This document shows positions 8,274-17,748 of a stretch of 22,208 nucleotides of DNA, piece after piece. Made by a program: the position numbers and the translations under genes. The notes beneath the pieces are model-generated. The model worked only from the letters and a program-made list of their open reading frames with translations, did no database searches and was not told the origin of the DNA. This stretch comes from an uncultured Burkholderiales bacterium (GTDB lineage Bacteria > Pseudomonadota > Gammaproteobacteria > Burkholderiales > Burkholderiaceae_D), in assembly GCA_903904635.1 (NCBI GenBank), contig CAIVDH010000422.1, positions 1 through 22,208 on the forward strand, given 5' to 3'. Numbering within the stretch: position 1 is the stretch's first letter; the number at the start of each line of letters is the position of its first letter.

Positions 8274-9758
8274 ATGAAACAAACCCTACAGCTCCGCGTT
8301 TCACAGCATCTTGCGCTCACTCCGCAACTGCAGCAGTCCATCCGACTCTTGCAGCTGTCGACGCTGGAGTTACATCAGGAGCTTGAGCAAATATTGTCTG
8401 ACAATCCTTTGCTTGAACGCCTCGATGATCCGCTAGATCACTCAGTGCGTCTCTTGGCTGATGGTGCTATCAGTCCCCCGGAGTCTGCAAGTTCACCGGA
8501 ATCGATTGCCAATAGCGAAGCCAGTCCAAAAGCAGACGGCGAAGAAGCGAACTTTGATGCACCTGCAGCACCCGGTGAAGAAAATAACAATAATGAAGCA
8601 GACTGGAGCTTTGATGATGTGGCACGCTCATCTAAGGCACCGGAAGACGATGACGCCCGGCCGCAACTTGAAGCACATGAATGCACGCTGCGCGAACATT
8701 TGCTCGAACAGCTAGCCGTTACCGTTGACAACCGGCGTGACCGCGCGCTGGTTGAATTACTGATTGATGCCTTAGACGATAATGGTTATCTGGAAGAGCC
8801 TGTTGAAACCATACACGAGCGGCTGCCGGAAGAACTAGAAATCGAGATGGATGAAATGATGGTGGCGTTAAAACTGCTGCAAAGTTTCGATCCTGCTGGA
8901 GTGGGGGCACGTAACGCACCAGAATGCCTGGCATTACAAATTCGTCGGTTTGAAAAAGTACCGATGGTGACCAGACGCATGGCGCTCGTGCTTGTGGAAA
9001 GCCATCTTGAATTATTTGCGCAGCGCGAGTTCAATAAATTAAAAAAATTACTGGACTGTGATGATGAAGATCTGCGCGAAGCACAGGCCGTAATTCGTCG
9101 TTGCAACCCGCATCCGGGTGCGCCATTTGCAGGCGATGCATCTGATTATGTGGTGCCAGATGTAATTGTCAAAAAATCCAAGGGCGGCTGGCTGGTAACG
9201 CTCAACCGTGACGTGATGCCCAAGCTCAGGGTAAACGCAATGTATGCCAATATTCTCAAACAAAGCAAAGGCGAAGGCTCGATGACTTCGCAACTGCAAG
9301 AGGCAAAATGGCTGATAAAAAATATGCGCCAACGTTTCGACACGATATTGCGCGTTTCAGAGGCGATAGTAGAGAGACAACGTAATTTTTTCTCGCATGG
9401 CGAAGTCGCTATGAGGCCTCTTGTTTTGCGTGAAATTGCTGATACACTGGGTTTGCACGAGAGCACAATCTCGCGCGTTACCACCCAAAAATATATGCTC
9501 ACGCCGCACGGCATGTATGAACTAAAATACTTTTTCGGTAGTCATGTAGCAACTGAGGCAGGTGGGGAAGCATCATCAACTGCAATCCGTGCTTTGATTA
9601 AACAATTTATAGGAGCTGAAGACTCTAAAAGTCCTTTTTCCGATAGTAAGATTACGGATCTGCTGGCTGAACAGGGTATGGTTGTGGCGAGGCGTACAGT
9701 TGCAAAATACCGCGAGGCGCTGAAAATACCACCTGTCAACTTGCGTAAGTCCATATAG
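8274..9758 (+). CDS. rpoN: RNA polymerase sigma-54 factor (RpoN)
   Basis: RpoN directs RNA polymerase to -24/-12 promoters and needs an AAA+ enhancer-binding protein to melt DNA. The 494-residue protein has the glutamine/leucine-rich region I (residues 1-50, [19 protein letters not shown]) that contacts activators. An acidic low-complexity region II (~52-130, many Asp/Glu/Asn) and the core-binding domain follow. The helix-turn-helix near [14 protein letters not shown] and the diagnostic RpoN box [10 protein letters not shown] (residues 472-481) come last. All parts are intact. AGG sits five bases before the ATG, which is 11 bp downstream of lptB. The lptB-rpoN-hpf order is conserved across many proteobacteria. 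A candidate sigma-54 promoter lies at the head of this operon, which would make the gene autoregulated. Confidence 0.97.
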   Translation: MKQTLQLRVSQHLALTPQLQQSIRLLQLSTLELHQELEQILSDNPLLERLDDPLDHSVRLLADGAISPPESASSPESIANSEASPKADGEEANFDAPAAPGEENNNNEADWSFDDVARSSKAPEDDDARPQLEAHECTLREHLLEQLAVTVDNRRDRALVELLIDALDDNGYLEEPVETIHERLPEELEIEMDEMMVALKLLQSFDPAGVGARNAPECLALQIRRFEKVPMVTRRMALVLVESHLELFAQREFNKLKKLLDCDDEDLREAQAVIRRCNPHPGAPFAGDASDYVVPDVIVKKSKGGWLVTLNRDVMPKLRVNAMYANILKQSKGEGSMTSQLQEAKWLIKNMRQRFDTILRVSEAIVERQRNFFSHGEVAMRPLVLREIADTLGLHESTISRVTTQKYMLTPHGMYELKYFFGSHVATEAGGEASSTAIRALIKQFIGAEDSKSPFSDSKITDLLAEQGMVVARRTVAKYREALKIPPVNLRKSI

Positions 9759-9784
9759 ATTTTCCAGTTTTTAACGGTTGCTGT

Positions 9785-9821
9785 GTTCCGTCTGGCTTGC
9801 TGCCAGCGGCCGTGCCGGAAC
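9785..9821 (+). promoter_or_regulatory. Structured spacer between rpoN and hpf
   Basis: An outer stem pairs GTTCCG (9785-9790) with CGGAAC (9816-9821). Inside it, a hairpin pairs CTGGC (9792-9796) with GCCAG (9802-9806) around a 5-nt loop. There is no following T-run, so it is not an intrinsic terminator. It sits in the 95-bp rpoN-hpf gap and ends 19 bases before the AGGAG ribosome site of hpf. It could be an mRNA processing or stability element that sets different levels of the two products. That role is inferred only. Confidence 0.35.
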
Positions 9822-9853
9822 CTCCAGCGACGCAATGCAAAGGAGTGCTGTGT

Positions 9854-10207
9854 ATGAATCTGACTATCAGTGGGCATCACCTCGAATTGACTCCAGCTAT
9901 TCGAGATTATGTGCAATCCAAACTTGAACGTATTACGCGTCATTTTGATCATGTCATCGACATTGCTGTCATCCTCTCTGTTGATTCCATTGCCGAAAAA
10001 GAAAAACGCCAGCGCGCAGAAATAAACCTGCACTTGCCGGGCAAAGATTTACATGGCGAGAGTGAAGCCCAGGATTTATATGCTGCAATAGATGGTCTGA
10101 TAGATAAGCTGGATAGACAAGTCTTGAAGCATAAAAACAAAATTCAAGATCACCAGCACGAAGGTATCAAACGTTATGAAGGCCCGACCACCGAAGAAGC
10201 TGCCTGA
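9854..10207 (+). CDS. hpf: Ribosome hibernation promoting factor (HPF/YfiA family, short form)
   Basis: HPF binds the small ribosomal subunit at the decoding and mRNA channel and promotes inactive 70S dimers or 100S particles when growth stops. The 117-residue protein begins [27 protein letters not shown] and continues with the beta-alpha-beta-beta-beta-alpha fold of the family (residues ~1-100). It is the short form because it lacks the extra C-terminal dimerisation domain of long HPF. The start is well supported by AGGAG (9841-9845) eight bases before the ATG. An in-frame ATG at 9797 lies inside the structured spacer and is unlikely. It is the last gene of the operon and is followed by an intrinsic terminator. 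Confidence 0.94.
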   Translation: MNLTISGHHLELTPAIRDYVQSKLERITRHFDHVIDIAVILSVDSIAEKEKRQRAEINLHLPGKDLHGESEAQDLYAAIDGLIDKLDRQVLKHKNKIQDHQHEGIKRYEGPTTEEAA

Positions 10208-10229
10208 ATTATTTAATGCGGTTAATTTT

Positions 10230-10255
10230 AAAAGAGCGCTCGCGCTCTTTTTTTT
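10230..10255 (+). terminator. Intrinsic terminator of the kdsD-hpf operon
   Basis: AGAGCG (10233-10238) pairs with CGCTCT (10243-10248) around a CTCG loop. The stem is extended by three A-T pairs, and the right arm runs into an unbroken T-run to 10255. It lies 22 bases after the hpf stop. This is the clearest Rho-independent terminator in the window and marks the operon end. Confidence 0.9.
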
Positions 10256-10336
10256 CAGCTATTTTTATGTCTAGTCGTTAACCGACACTGATTACCGATA
10301 AACTGCTATTTTTTTAAAAATAACTGCCACACCATC

Positions 10337-11437
10337 ATGAGCGAACACGTATTAAGCGAAGTAAGTAACCAGACAGGATTCATTACCCTTAACCGAGCGC
10401 TAGCGCTAAATTCCCTTTCGCTGGAAATGGTGCGTGCTATTACAGGCATTTTGTTAGCCTGGCGATCTGATCCGAAAATCACGGCAGTAGTCATGCGTAG
10501 TAATAGCGAAAAAGCTTTTTGTGCCGGCGGTGATATTCGTTTTTTCCATCAGGCCGGTATTGCATCGGCAACCGGTGGAGCTGCGCTGATAGAAGATTTT
10601 TTCACTGAAGAATATGCATTGAATCATTTGATTCATCACTATCCCAAACCTTATGTCGCGCTGATGGATGGCGTGGTGATGGGTGGTGGCATGGGCATCG
10701 CTCAGGCTGGCCCTGCTGCACGCATGCGTATCGTTACTGAGCGTACCAAAATGGCTATGCCTGAGGTGGCAATAGGCTTGTTCCCGGATGTGGGTGGTAG
10801 CTATTTTCTCTCGCGTGCACCGGGACAACTGGGTGCTTACCTGGGGGTGTCCGGCGAAACGATAGGTGCAGCCGATGCGATTTATGCCGATCTGGCCGAT
10901 GTTTTCGTACCTACAACTGCGCTGCCAGAACTTATAGTCCTGCTAAGTAAAGCGGAGTCAACCCATGATATTCGCACCACGATTGCAAATTTTGCAGGAC
11001 AGTTTGCCGCACTACCAGAGGCAGACCCGACCCGTAGCCGACTGGCCGCGAACCGCGCCGCCATTGACCTTCATTTCGCCCATGACTCAGTGGCGAATAT
11101 CACTGCATCACTTGCAGGTGACGCATCTGAATTCGCAACTAAAACCCATGCCATCATGCACAAGCGCTCACCGCTGATGATGTGCGTAACACTGGCACAA
11201 ATACGCCGTGGTGCAAAAATGCAAGTTGCTGATTGCCTGAAAATGGAAAGGACAATGGTAAGACGTTGTTTCGAACACGGCGAAGTAATAGAGGGCGTGC
11301 GCGCACTTGTTATTGATAAAGACCATACGCCGCGATGGAATCCTGCGAGTTTGGATCTAGTTACACCAGAAATGGTGGAAAGATTTTTTGAGACGGCCTG
11401 GCCGGACTATGCCCATCCGCTAAAAGATCTGACTTAA
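10337..11437 (+). CDS. 3-hydroxyisobutyryl-CoA hydrolase-like protein (enoyl-CoA hydratase/isomerase family)
   Basis: This is probably a CoA-thioester hydrolase of the HIBYL-CoA hydrolase (ECH_2) branch of the crotonase superfamily, which acts on 3-hydroxyisobutyryl-CoA in valine breakdown. The 366-residue length fits that branch; simple enoyl-CoA hydratases are about 260 residues. The sequence shows the CoA-binding FCAGGDIRFFH (residues 61-71), the oxyanion-hole glycines MGGGMGI (115-121) and the hallmark MPEVAIGLFPDVGGSYFLSR (141-160). Glu143 and Asp151 occupy the catalytic positions. A general acyl-CoA hydratase/hydrolase role cannot be excluded. No other valine-catabolic gene is near, and the gene stands alone between a terminator and the convergent dgt. 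I see no good ribosome site before the ATG. Confidence 0.85.
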   Translation: MSEHVLSEVSNQTGFITLNRALALNSLSLEMVRAITGILLAWRSDPKITAVVMRSNSEKAFCAGGDIRFFHQAGIASATGGAALIEDFFTEEYALNHLIHHYPKPYVALMDGVVMGGGMGIAQAGPAARMRIVTERTKMAMPEVAIGLFPDVGGSYFLSRAPGQLGAYLGVSGETIGAADAIYADLADVFVPTTALPELIVLLSKAESTHDIRTTIANFAGQFAALPEADPTRSRLAANRAAIDLHFAHDSVANITASLAGDASEFATKTHAIMHKRSPLMMCVTLAQIRRGAKMQVADCLKMERTMVRRCFEHGEVIEGVRALVIDKDHTPRWNPASLDLVTPEMVERFFETAWPDYAHPLKDLT

Positions 11438-11484
11438 GAGTCAAATTAAGATCTAAATTAGCGTATCAAAGCCGCTATAGAATT

Positions 11485-12627
11485 TCAGATTTCATCAACC
11501 GCAAACAGCTTACGGTACTCGCGCATTGCATAGCGGTCTGTCATACCGGCGATATAGTCAGCTACTTTGCGCGCCTGTGCATTTTTATCATCACTGGCTA
11601 GCTGATAATCATTAGGCAGCAACTGAGGCTCGCTCATAAAAATACCAAACAAATCCGTAACGATGCGCCGCGCCTTGCTGGTCATACGATTAACCAGATA
11701 ATGATGATAGAGATTGGCGCGCAAAAACCGCTTTAATTCTTGTGCTTCGAGCTTCATCGATTCAGAAAAAGCAATTAATGGTGCAGCATTACGTACATCA
11801 TCAATCGTACTAACAGCGGCGGTTGCGATATTTTCTTTGGATGTGTCAATCAGATCGACGACCAGCGCATTGATCATGCGACGCACTGTTTCATTGATTG
11901 CCCGACGACCGCCTATATGAGGAAACTGTTTTTTTACTTCAGCGCTATAGCGCGCATATAGCGCGACTTCTTCAAGCTGCTCCGTCGTAATCAACCCAGA
12001 ACGTAGTCCATCATCAATATCGTGATTGTTGTAAGCAATTTCATCTGCAAGATTCGTTAATTGTGCTTCCAGACTAGGCTGTTTGCGGTCTATAAAACGC
12101 TGGCCAATAGCACCCAAGTCTTTTGCATGCGCTAGCGAGCAATGCTTCAACACGCCTTCACGGGTCTCGAACATTAGGTTGAGGCCATCAAAAGCGCCAT
12201 AACGCTGCTCCAGGGTGTCTACAACGCGCAGGCTTTGCAGATTATGCTCAAAGCCATCGTAATCCTTCATGCAGGCATTGAGCGCATCTTGCCCGGCATG
12301 ACCAAATGGCGTGTGGCCCAAGTCATGAGCCAGTGAAATTGCCTCGACCAGATCTTCATTTAATTGCAAATTACGCGCGAGGGAACGGGCTATTTGTGCC
12401 ACTTCGATACTATGCGTTAAACGCGTGCGAAACAAATCGCCCTCATGATTTACAAAAACCTGTGTTTTATATTCGAGACGACGAAATGCGGCAGAGTGAA
12501 TGATACGATCACGGTCGCGCTGAAATTCACTGCGTGTGGCCGGTGCCTCTTCAGAAAATCTGCGACCCAATGATTGCGTCGAGCGCGATGCGTATGAGGC
12601 AAGGTGAGCTTCCAGATTGATCGTCAT
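11485..12627 (-). CDS. dgt: dNTP triphosphohydrolase (dGTPase-like, Dgt type 2)
   Basis: The enzyme hydrolyses dGTP or other dNTPs to the deoxynucleoside and tripolyphosphate and helps set dNTP pools. The 380-residue protein contains an HD domain with metal ligands His72 (RTRLTHS), His101-Asp102 ([14 protein letters not shown]) and Asp195 ([14 protein letters not shown]). The N-terminal [11 protein letters not shown] and HEGDLFRTR motifs are typical of this family. The length and the lack of insertions fit the type 2 dGTPase-like subfamily better than E. coli Dgt (505 residues), so the preferred substrate is uncertain. The ATG at 12627 starts one base after the aroKB stop (TGA-C-ATG), which implies coupled translation. 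An in-frame ATG 22 codons earlier lies inside aroKB and is unlikely. Confidence 0.94.
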   Translation of the reverse strand: MTINLEAHLASYASRSTQSLGRRFSEEAPATRSEFQRDRDRIIHSAAFRRLEYKTQVFVNHEGDLFRTRLTHSIEVAQIARSLARNLQLNEDLVEAISLAHDLGHTPFGHAGQDALNACMKDYDGFEHNLQSLRVVDTLEQRYGAFDGLNLMFETREGVLKHCSLAHAKDLGAIGQRFIDRKQPSLEAQLTNLADEIAYNNHDIDDGLRSGLITTEQLEEVALYARYSAEVKKQFPHIGGRRAINETVRRMINALVVDLIDTSKENIATAAVSTIDDVRNAAPLIAFSESMKLEAQELKRFLRANLYHHYLVNRMTSKARRIVTDLFGIFMSEPQLLPNDYQLASDDKNAQARKVADYIAGMTDRYAMREYRKLFAVDEI

Positions 12628-12628
12628 G

Positions 12629-14311
12629 TCAGATACAAGCTGCAAGCGTTGCCAGCAGCGTATCGGCTGGCACGCCGGTGATGACGGTCTCACCGAGTGG
12701 TTTTAACAAGATGAATTTAATCTTGCCATCCTCATTTTTCTTGTCGACTTCCATCAGATCTAGCCAACGTTCAGCACCCAGATCCGGAGCGGTCACAGGC
12801 AACCCCGCCGCTTTTACTAATGCGATGATGCGCGCATTGTCTGCCCCATCAAGATAGCCAAGTCGGGTGGATAAATCTGCTGCCATGACCATGCCGCAGC
12901 CGACCGCTTCACCATGCAACCATTTACCATAGCCTAGTCCAGCCTCAATAGCATGACCAAAGGTGTGGCCGAAATTCAGAATCGCCCTTAGGCCACTTTC
13001 GCGTTCATCCTGACGCACGACATCGGCCTTGATTTCACAAGAACGTTGTATCGCATATGCCAATGCAGCATCATCGCGCGCCATTAATTTTGCTATGTTC
13101 GCTTCCAGCCAATTGAAAAATTCTTTGTCAATAATGGCGCCGTGTTTAATCACTTCTGCCATGCCGGCTGAGAGCTCACGGTTCGGTAGCGTGGCCAGCG
13201 TGGCTGTATCAGCGAGTACAACTTGCGGCTGATAAAACGCACCGATCATGTTTTTGCCTAACGGATGATTGATAGCGGTCTTACCACCAACCGAAGAATC
13301 AACTTGCGCCAGCAGGGTAGTCGGTACTTGCACAAATGGCACGCCACGCATATAGGTTGCCGCTGCAAATCCTGTCATATCGCCAATCACTCCGCCACCC
13401 AAGGCAAGCAGCGTGATTTTGCGGTCGCATTTATTTTCTAGTAACGCATCAAAAATCCGCATCAGGTTGGCGACATTCTTCTCCTCTTCGCCATCTGGTA
13501 ACACGATGGGAATACAGCTTTTGCCCGCTCTTTGCAGCATCGCGGTGAGTTTTTCCATATAGAGCGGTGCAACAGTTGTATTGGTAACAATAGCGATACG
13601 TTTACCCGGAATATGTGCAGCCAGGGCGCTGTCATCAAGAAGCTGACGACCGATAATAATTGGATAGCTGCGCTCACCGAGCGAAACATTGAGTTGAGCA
13701 AAAACAGTGTGCTGCTGGTTCATAAGAGTCTGAGCTGAAGTGGGATCAGGTATCGAATCAAAAACAGGCGCAGGAGAGCGGCTGGCATCCCGCTTTTCCA
13801 ACTGTGCCAAGACGTTTTGTACAACTGATTGTACGTTAGGTCGTCCGGTTTCTATGATGATGTCAGCGACCTCCTGATAAAGAGGGCTGCGCTGTCGGGA
13901 GAGCTCTTCAATGCGCGCCTTGGGATCAGCTGTCTGCAACAAGGGTCTGTTTTTGTCATGGCTGGTTCGCTGCATGATGCTGGCAGTCGAGGCACTAAGA
14001 TAAACGACCGTGCCACGTGATTTCAAAAAAGCACGACTGTCTGCATTAAGAACGGCACCGCCACCAGTGGCCAGCACAATACCCTCTTCTGCAGTCAGGT
14101 CACGGATCACATCGGCTTCGCGCTCACGAAAACTGGCTTCGCCTTCGATTTCAAAAATCAAAGGGATAGATGCGCCGGTACGCGCCTCGATTTCATGGTC
14201 TGCATCGACAAAGCGTTTACCCAGCCTTTTTGCCAGCGCACGACCTATCGTGGTTTTGCCTGATCCCATCAGGCCAACCAGAAAAATATTGGTTTTCGAA
14301 TTCAAGATCAT
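12629..14311 (-). CDS. aroKB: Bifunctional shikimate kinase / 3-dehydroquinate synthase (AroK-AroB fusion)
   Basis: One uninterrupted 560-residue frame covers two shikimate-pathway enzymes. Residues 1-~172 are shikimate kinase: Walker A GLMGSGKT (13-20), the shikimate-binding DAD (36-38), ATGGGAV (81-87) and the adenine-lid NRPLL (121-125). A roughly 25-residue Ser/Pro/Ala-rich linker follows (~174-196). From residue 197 the protein is 3-dehydroquinate synthase, with the NAD-binding [11 protein letters not shown], the [19 protein letters not shown] substrate stretch and the zinc ligands in [16 protein letters not shown] and WLHGEA. An in-frame ATG at 13723 begins a 364-residue piece, the usual length of free AroB, but it has no visible ribosome site. 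The start chosen is ATG 14311 with GGA just upstream; TTG 14323 is an alternative. It lies 112 bp downstream of pilQ. Confidence 0.94.
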   Translation of the reverse strand: MILNSKTNIFLVGLMGSGKTTIGRALAKRLGKRFVDADHEIEARTGASIPLIFEIEGEASFREREADVIRDLTAEEGIVLATGGGAVLNADSRAFLKSRGTVVYLSASTASIMQRTSHDKNRPLLQTADPKARIEELSRQRSPLYQEVADIIIETGRPNVQSVVQNVLAQLEKRDASRSPAPVFDSIPDPTSAQTLMNQQHTVFAQLNVSLGERSYPIIIGRQLLDDSALAAHIPGKRIAIVTNTTVAPLYMEKLTAMLQRAGKSCIPIVLPDGEEEKNVANLMRIFDALLENKCDRKITLLALGGGVIGDMTGFAAATYMRGVPFVQVPTTLLAQVDSSVGGKTAINHPLGKNMIGAFYQPQVVLADTATLATLPNRELSAGMAEVIKHGAIIDKEFFNWLEANIAKLMARDDAALAYAIQRSCEIKADVVRQDERESGLRAILNFGHTFGHAIEAGLGYGKWLHGEAVGCGMVMAADLSTRLGYLDGADNARIIALVKAAGLPVTAPDLGAERWLDLMEVDKKNEDGKIKFILLKPLGETVITGVPADTLLATLAACI

Positions 14312-14423
14312 CTCAGTCCGCAAGCCACATAAGCTTACGAGCTATTTTGCATAAAAGAACTGAGAGTTTATATCATCCGTTTGCAAAGCATGCCGAAGAA
14401 GAACCCTGCCGAGTTAGGGCGCT

Positions 14424-16562
14424 TTATCGGTTAGCTCGGCCGGCAGCTGTTTCACTAATAACTCGCGGGGTAATAAATATTAACAGTTCGCTTCGGTCAT
14501 TTACGCGACTGGTGTTTCGAAACAGATGGCCGAGCACAGGCAGGTCCCCAAAAAATGGCACCTTATTCGTCGTATTTATTTCGTTCTGAGAAAAAATGCC
14601 GCCCAAGACAACCGTACCACCATTTTCAACTTGAACACTGGTTTTAACATGCTTGGTATTGATAGCAAAATTACCCCCAGCGGGTTCGCCGCGAGAATCT
14701 TTGGCCACATCCACCGTCAAAATAATATTTCCATCAGGTGTGATTTGCGGCGTGACTTCCAGTTTTAAATTAGCTTTTTTGAATTGAACTGACGTTGCCC
14801 CACTACTTGTAGCCTGCTGATAAGGAATCTCTTCACCTTGCTCAATAATAGCGGGCTGCTGATCTGCTGTGATCACACGCGGGCTGGAAATAATCTTGTT
14901 TTTTGATTCTGCTTCCAGTGCAGAGAGCTCCAAATTAAGGAACCGATTGGCGCTGGCTGAAAACAGACTGATTGCCATGCTGGCGGGCGCGGTGCCTTTA
15001 ATCGAGGCAGCAGGTAAATTGACGAACTGCGTATTGGGAATAAAACTGCCACCCGTAACGGTTGCCTGCCCGGTCTGCTCACCCACCCCAAGTAAATTTC
15101 CAGTCGCTGCAGCACGTCCACCTAATGGAAGTCCGACACCAGGTGGCGAGCGCAGATCAAGAAAACCCAGTTTGGCACCCAGATTTTTGCTGAACTTATC
15201 ATCTGCTTCGACGATGCGCGCCTCAATCATGACCTGCCTTGTGGGCACGTCTGTCAGCTGTATGAGTTTACGAACCTCATCAAGTCGGGTGGGGGTATCA
15301 GTGACAAATAATTTGTTGGTGCGCGGCTCGGCTGAAGCGCTGCCGCGTCTGGACAAAATGCTACCCCGTGCGACCTGACCATCCAGACCAAATACCTGCC
15401 TAAACGCATCCGCTTTTTGATAATTCAGCTGGAAAGTCTCTGTGATCAAAGGCTCAAGCTCAGCAATTTGCGCACGCTGTTCCAGCTCCAGCCTCTCTTT
15501 GGTCAGCAATTCATCTTTAGGCGCTATCCACATTACATTGCCATTTTTTCGCATATCCAGGCCGCGTGCCTGCATGACAATATCTAGTGCCTGATCCCAT
15601 GGAACATCCTTGAGCCGCAAGGTAAGATTGCCCGTTACGGTATCGCTGGCCACAACATTCATGCCTGTAAAGTCAGCAATCACTTGCAATAAAGCTCTGA
15701 CATCAATACTTTGAAAATTGAGCGATAATTTTTCACCTTTAAAACCACGACTCGCCGTTCCGAGTTGCGCGCTGTCTTGCTTAAGCGGCCTGACTTCAAC
15801 CACCAGACGGCGATCGGTCTGCCATGCAAGGTGTTCCCATTGCCCGCGCGGCTCTATCTGCATGCGCACCATATCGCCTTGAGCGCTGGTAGTAATGGAT
15901 TGCACTGGCGTACCAAAATCTTTTACGTCCAGCCTGCGTCGCAGCATATCGGGCAAACTGGTTTTCAGAAAATCTATGACAATTATCTGTCCCTGCTGAC
16001 GTACGTCGACTGCTAGCTGTGCTCGGGACAGGTCAACAATGATGCGACCAACACCGTTGGCTCCACCTCTAAAATCTATATCGAGAATGGCATTTTTTTC
16101 GACTGCAATTTTTCCTGATTCCAAAGCTAAATTTGCTTCTGTCTTCTGACTTGCACCAGAGGTAACTAGCGTTACTATCAGCTCACGATCTTTACTTTGC
16201 ACCGCAAAGGGCAAAGCATGTTTGAGATTAAGTACAACACGTGTTTTCCCTGCTGCCTGAACAATATCTAGGGCACGCAATGCGCCAACCTCAAGGATTT
16301 TTTTAGTCATGCCTGTGGCATTACTGACGTCAGGAAAATCAAAAATTATGCGGGGTGGAATACTCGTGGAAAAACTGGATGGCATAATATTGACGATATT
16401 TTTCATAACTATCTTAAGGATTATCTTTTCGCCATCCCGCAGAACCTCAAATCCATTAAGTGTATTAACTTGGGCAACAGCTTGCGCTCCCGTAAACAGA
16501 AAAATTAATAGCAGCATTAAATTTCGCACAACAGACACAACAGAAAATCTCATCATTATCAT
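14424..16562 (-). CDS. pilQ: Type IV pilus secretin PilQ
   Basis: PilQ forms the outer-membrane channel through which the type IV pilus passes. The 712-residue precursor has a signal peptide (NLMLLLIFLFTGAQAVAQ) and two AMIN-like peptidoglycan-binding domains. The first is near residues 35-140 (IIFDFPDV), the second near 160-270 (IIVDLSRA). A secretin/TonB short N-terminal domain follows (LNFQSIDVRALLQVIADFTGMNVV, ~285-350), then a Secretin_N domain (PRTNKLFVTDTPTRLDEVRKLI). The C-terminal secretin domain shows KNKIISSPRVITADQQPA and the signature stretch VPFFGDLPVLGHLFR. The start is the ATG of an ATGA overlap with pilP. ATGs two and three codons later are better spaced from the AAAGAG upstream. 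It is the last gene of the pilMNOPQ set. Confidence 0.96.
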   Translation of the reverse strand: MIMMRFSVVSVVRNLMLLLIFLFTGAQAVAQVNTLNGFEVLRDGEKIILKIVMKNIVNIMPSSFSTSIPPRIIFDFPDVSNATGMTKKILEVGALRALDIVQAAGKTRVVLNLKHALPFAVQSKDRELIVTLVTSGASQKTEANLALESGKIAVEKNAILDIDFRGGANGVGRIIVDLSRAQLAVDVRQQGQIIVIDFLKTSLPDMLRRRLDVKDFGTPVQSITTSAQGDMVRMQIEPRGQWEHLAWQTDRRLVVEVRPLKQDSAQLGTASRGFKGEKLSLNFQSIDVRALLQVIADFTGMNVVASDTVTGNLTLRLKDVPWDQALDIVMQARGLDMRKNGNVMWIAPKDELLTKERLELEQRAQIAELEPLITETFQLNYQKADAFRQVFGLDGQVARGSILSRRGSASAEPRTNKLFVTDTPTRLDEVRKLIQLTDVPTRQVMIEARIVEADDKFSKNLGAKLGFLDLRSPPGVGLPLGGRAAATGNLLGVGEQTGQATVTGGSFIPNTQFVNLPAASIKGTAPASMAISLFSASANRFLNLELSALEAESKNKIISSPRVITADQQPAIIEQGEEIPYQQATSSGATSVQFKKANLKLEVTPQITPDGNIILTVDVAKDSRGEPAGGNFAINTKHVKTSVQVENGGTVVLGGIFSQNEINTTNKVPFFGDLPVLGHLFRNTSRVNDRSELLIFITPRVISETAAGRANR

Positions 16563-17080
16563 TTCTCTTTCAACGACAACTGTATACGGCGAAGATTCCA
16601 ATTGCCAGTTGCATCTTGAATCATTTCGTCTATATCCATACTTTTCTCTTCTATCTTGACGACCTTGCCCAAATCTTGACCCAGATAATTTCCCAATCTG
16701 ACCTGGTAAATTATTTTTTCAGCTTCAATTAACGCAAGCGAATTTCCTTTGCGGTGTAATGTGCCCACCATTTTTAATTGATCAATGGTGTACGCTTCCA
16801 GGGGTTCGCGATGACGATGCGAATCCGGCTGAAGAGCGCCGGCATTAGGGCTATCAGCAGGCGATGTTGCGTATATTTTTTTGGCATCAAAGGGATCCAG
16901 ACGATCCGCAGGTTTATAGGTGTAAGCCATAAAAACCACTGCCGGAGGTAATTTTTGGATTGTAGGCTGGACCTGACGGCGACTATGCTCGATCCAGGAC
17001 TTTAATTCCGCTGCGGGCTGATCATCGCAACCCATGAGCATCAGACTAAAAATAGTAAGCATAAAAAAGCGCCGCATCAT
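16559..17080 (-). CDS. pilP: Type IV pilus assembly lipoprotein PilP
   Basis: PilP is an inner-membrane lipoprotein that joins the PilM-PilN-PilO alignment complex to the periplasmic part of PilQ. The 173-residue precursor has a lipoprotein signal peptide with lipobox LMGC (cysteine at residue 18). Aspartates at +2 and +3 (CDD) favour retention in the inner membrane by the known +2 rule. A disordered proline-rich stretch is followed by the globular domain that binds PilQ (residues ~90-170, LEAYTIDQLKMVGTL...). The start and stop each overlap a neighbour as ATGA. A second ATG directly follows the first. Confidence 0.93.
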   Translation of the reverse strand: MMRRFFMLTIFSLMLMGCDDQPAAELKSWIEHSRRQVQPTIQKLPPAVVFMAYTYKPADRLDPFDAKKIYATSPADSPNAGALQPDSHRHREPLEAYTIDQLKMVGTLHRKGNSLALIEAEKIIYQVRLGNYLGQDLGKVVKIEEKSMDIDEMIQDATGNWNLRRIQLSLKEK

Positions 17081-17748
17081 TTGCGCCCCTTTTTCTCTGC
17101 TTGCTGCTTTTTTTTCTGCTCTATCTCTTCTTTGTCCAAATAACGAAATGTATGTGCAACTGTTTCAAAACTTTGCGTCCCTTCACGCAAAGTATTAATC
17201 GTGATTTTGTCTAGAGTGACAATACGAGACAAATGCGCAATATCACTCGTAAACGATGCCAGCGCATGATAGTTACCTGTTAACTTGATATCTATAGGTA
17301 GCTCGGCATAATAATCATGCAGCTTTATTTCGCCTGGCTTGAAAAGTTCAAATTGCAACCCACGATTAATTCCAGCCTGATTAATATCTGCAAGTAGCGC
17401 ATCCATTTCGGCCTTATCGGGTAATTGTTTCTCCAGTTGCTCTACTTGCTTATGCATTTGGATTTTTTGCTGGCGCAACTGATCAAGATTTTTTGCTTGC
17501 TGAAGTTTGAAGACGAATGCATTTCTTTGTTTTTCTTCTTCGTCATGACCAGCATCAAATTCTTCCCATTGCGACGTCCAGATGAACCACCAACCCGCAA
17601 TAACCACAGCCAGCACGACACCTATGCCGCAAAACAACCGAGGCGCAAGTGGCCATAAGCCCGGATGGCGCCCCTCCAGTTCTTGAAATTGCTTAAGAAA
17701 ATTTTGTAGCTTTTGGCTGTTAAAAAAATGAATGTGTGGCGATTTCAT
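17077..17748 (-). CDS. pilO: Type IV pilus inner-membrane protein PilO
   Basis: PilO dimerises with PilN to form the periplasmic part of the alignment complex that links PilM and the motor to PilP and PilQ. The 223-residue protein has a cytoplasmic N-terminus of about 38 residues and one membrane helix (~39-59, FCGIGVVLAVVIAGWWFIW). A charged coiled coil (~62-115) and a ferredoxin-like periplasmic domain (~118-205, LQFELFKPGEIKLHDYYAELPIDIKLTGNYHAL) follow. The tail is very lysine-rich (EQKKKQQAEKKGRK). ATGA overlaps at both ends indicate translational coupling with pilN and pilP. Confidence 0.94.
   Translation of the reverse strand: MKSPHIHFFNSQKLQNFLKQFQELEGRHPGLWPLAPRLFCGIGVVLAVVIAGWWFIWTSQWEEFDAGHDEEEKQRNAFVFKLQQAKNLDQLRQQKIQMHKQVEQLEKQLPDKAEMDALLADINQAGINRGLQFELFKPGEIKLHDYYAELPIDIKLTGNYHALASFTSDIAHLSRIVTLDKITINTLREGTQSFETVAHTFRYLDKEEIEQKKKQQAEKKGRK

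Noticed and set aside
9793..9809. Possible sigma-54 promoter before hpf (TGGC with GG-N10-GC spacing)
   Set aside because: The -12 side reads CCAGC, not TTGCA/T. The bases are better explained by the CTGGC/GCCAG hairpin.
10307..10322. A/T palindrome TATTTTTTTAAAAATA upstream of the HIBCH-like gene
   Set aside because: Simple A/T runs form such symmetry easily, and no promoter hexamers with proper spacing could be assigned.
11425..11454. AGATCT-GACT...AGTC-AGATCT symmetry between the convergent HIBCH-like gene and dgt
   Set aside because: The arms are short and need a 6-base bulge, and the AGATCT copies are self-palindromic, so the match is weak evidence of a hairpin.
14408..14440. GCCGAG/CTCGGC inverted repeat across the pilQ stop as a terminator
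   Set aside because: The stem is six bp with a loop of about 21 bases and no T-run, so it is not a convincing terminator; transcription may continue into aroKB.
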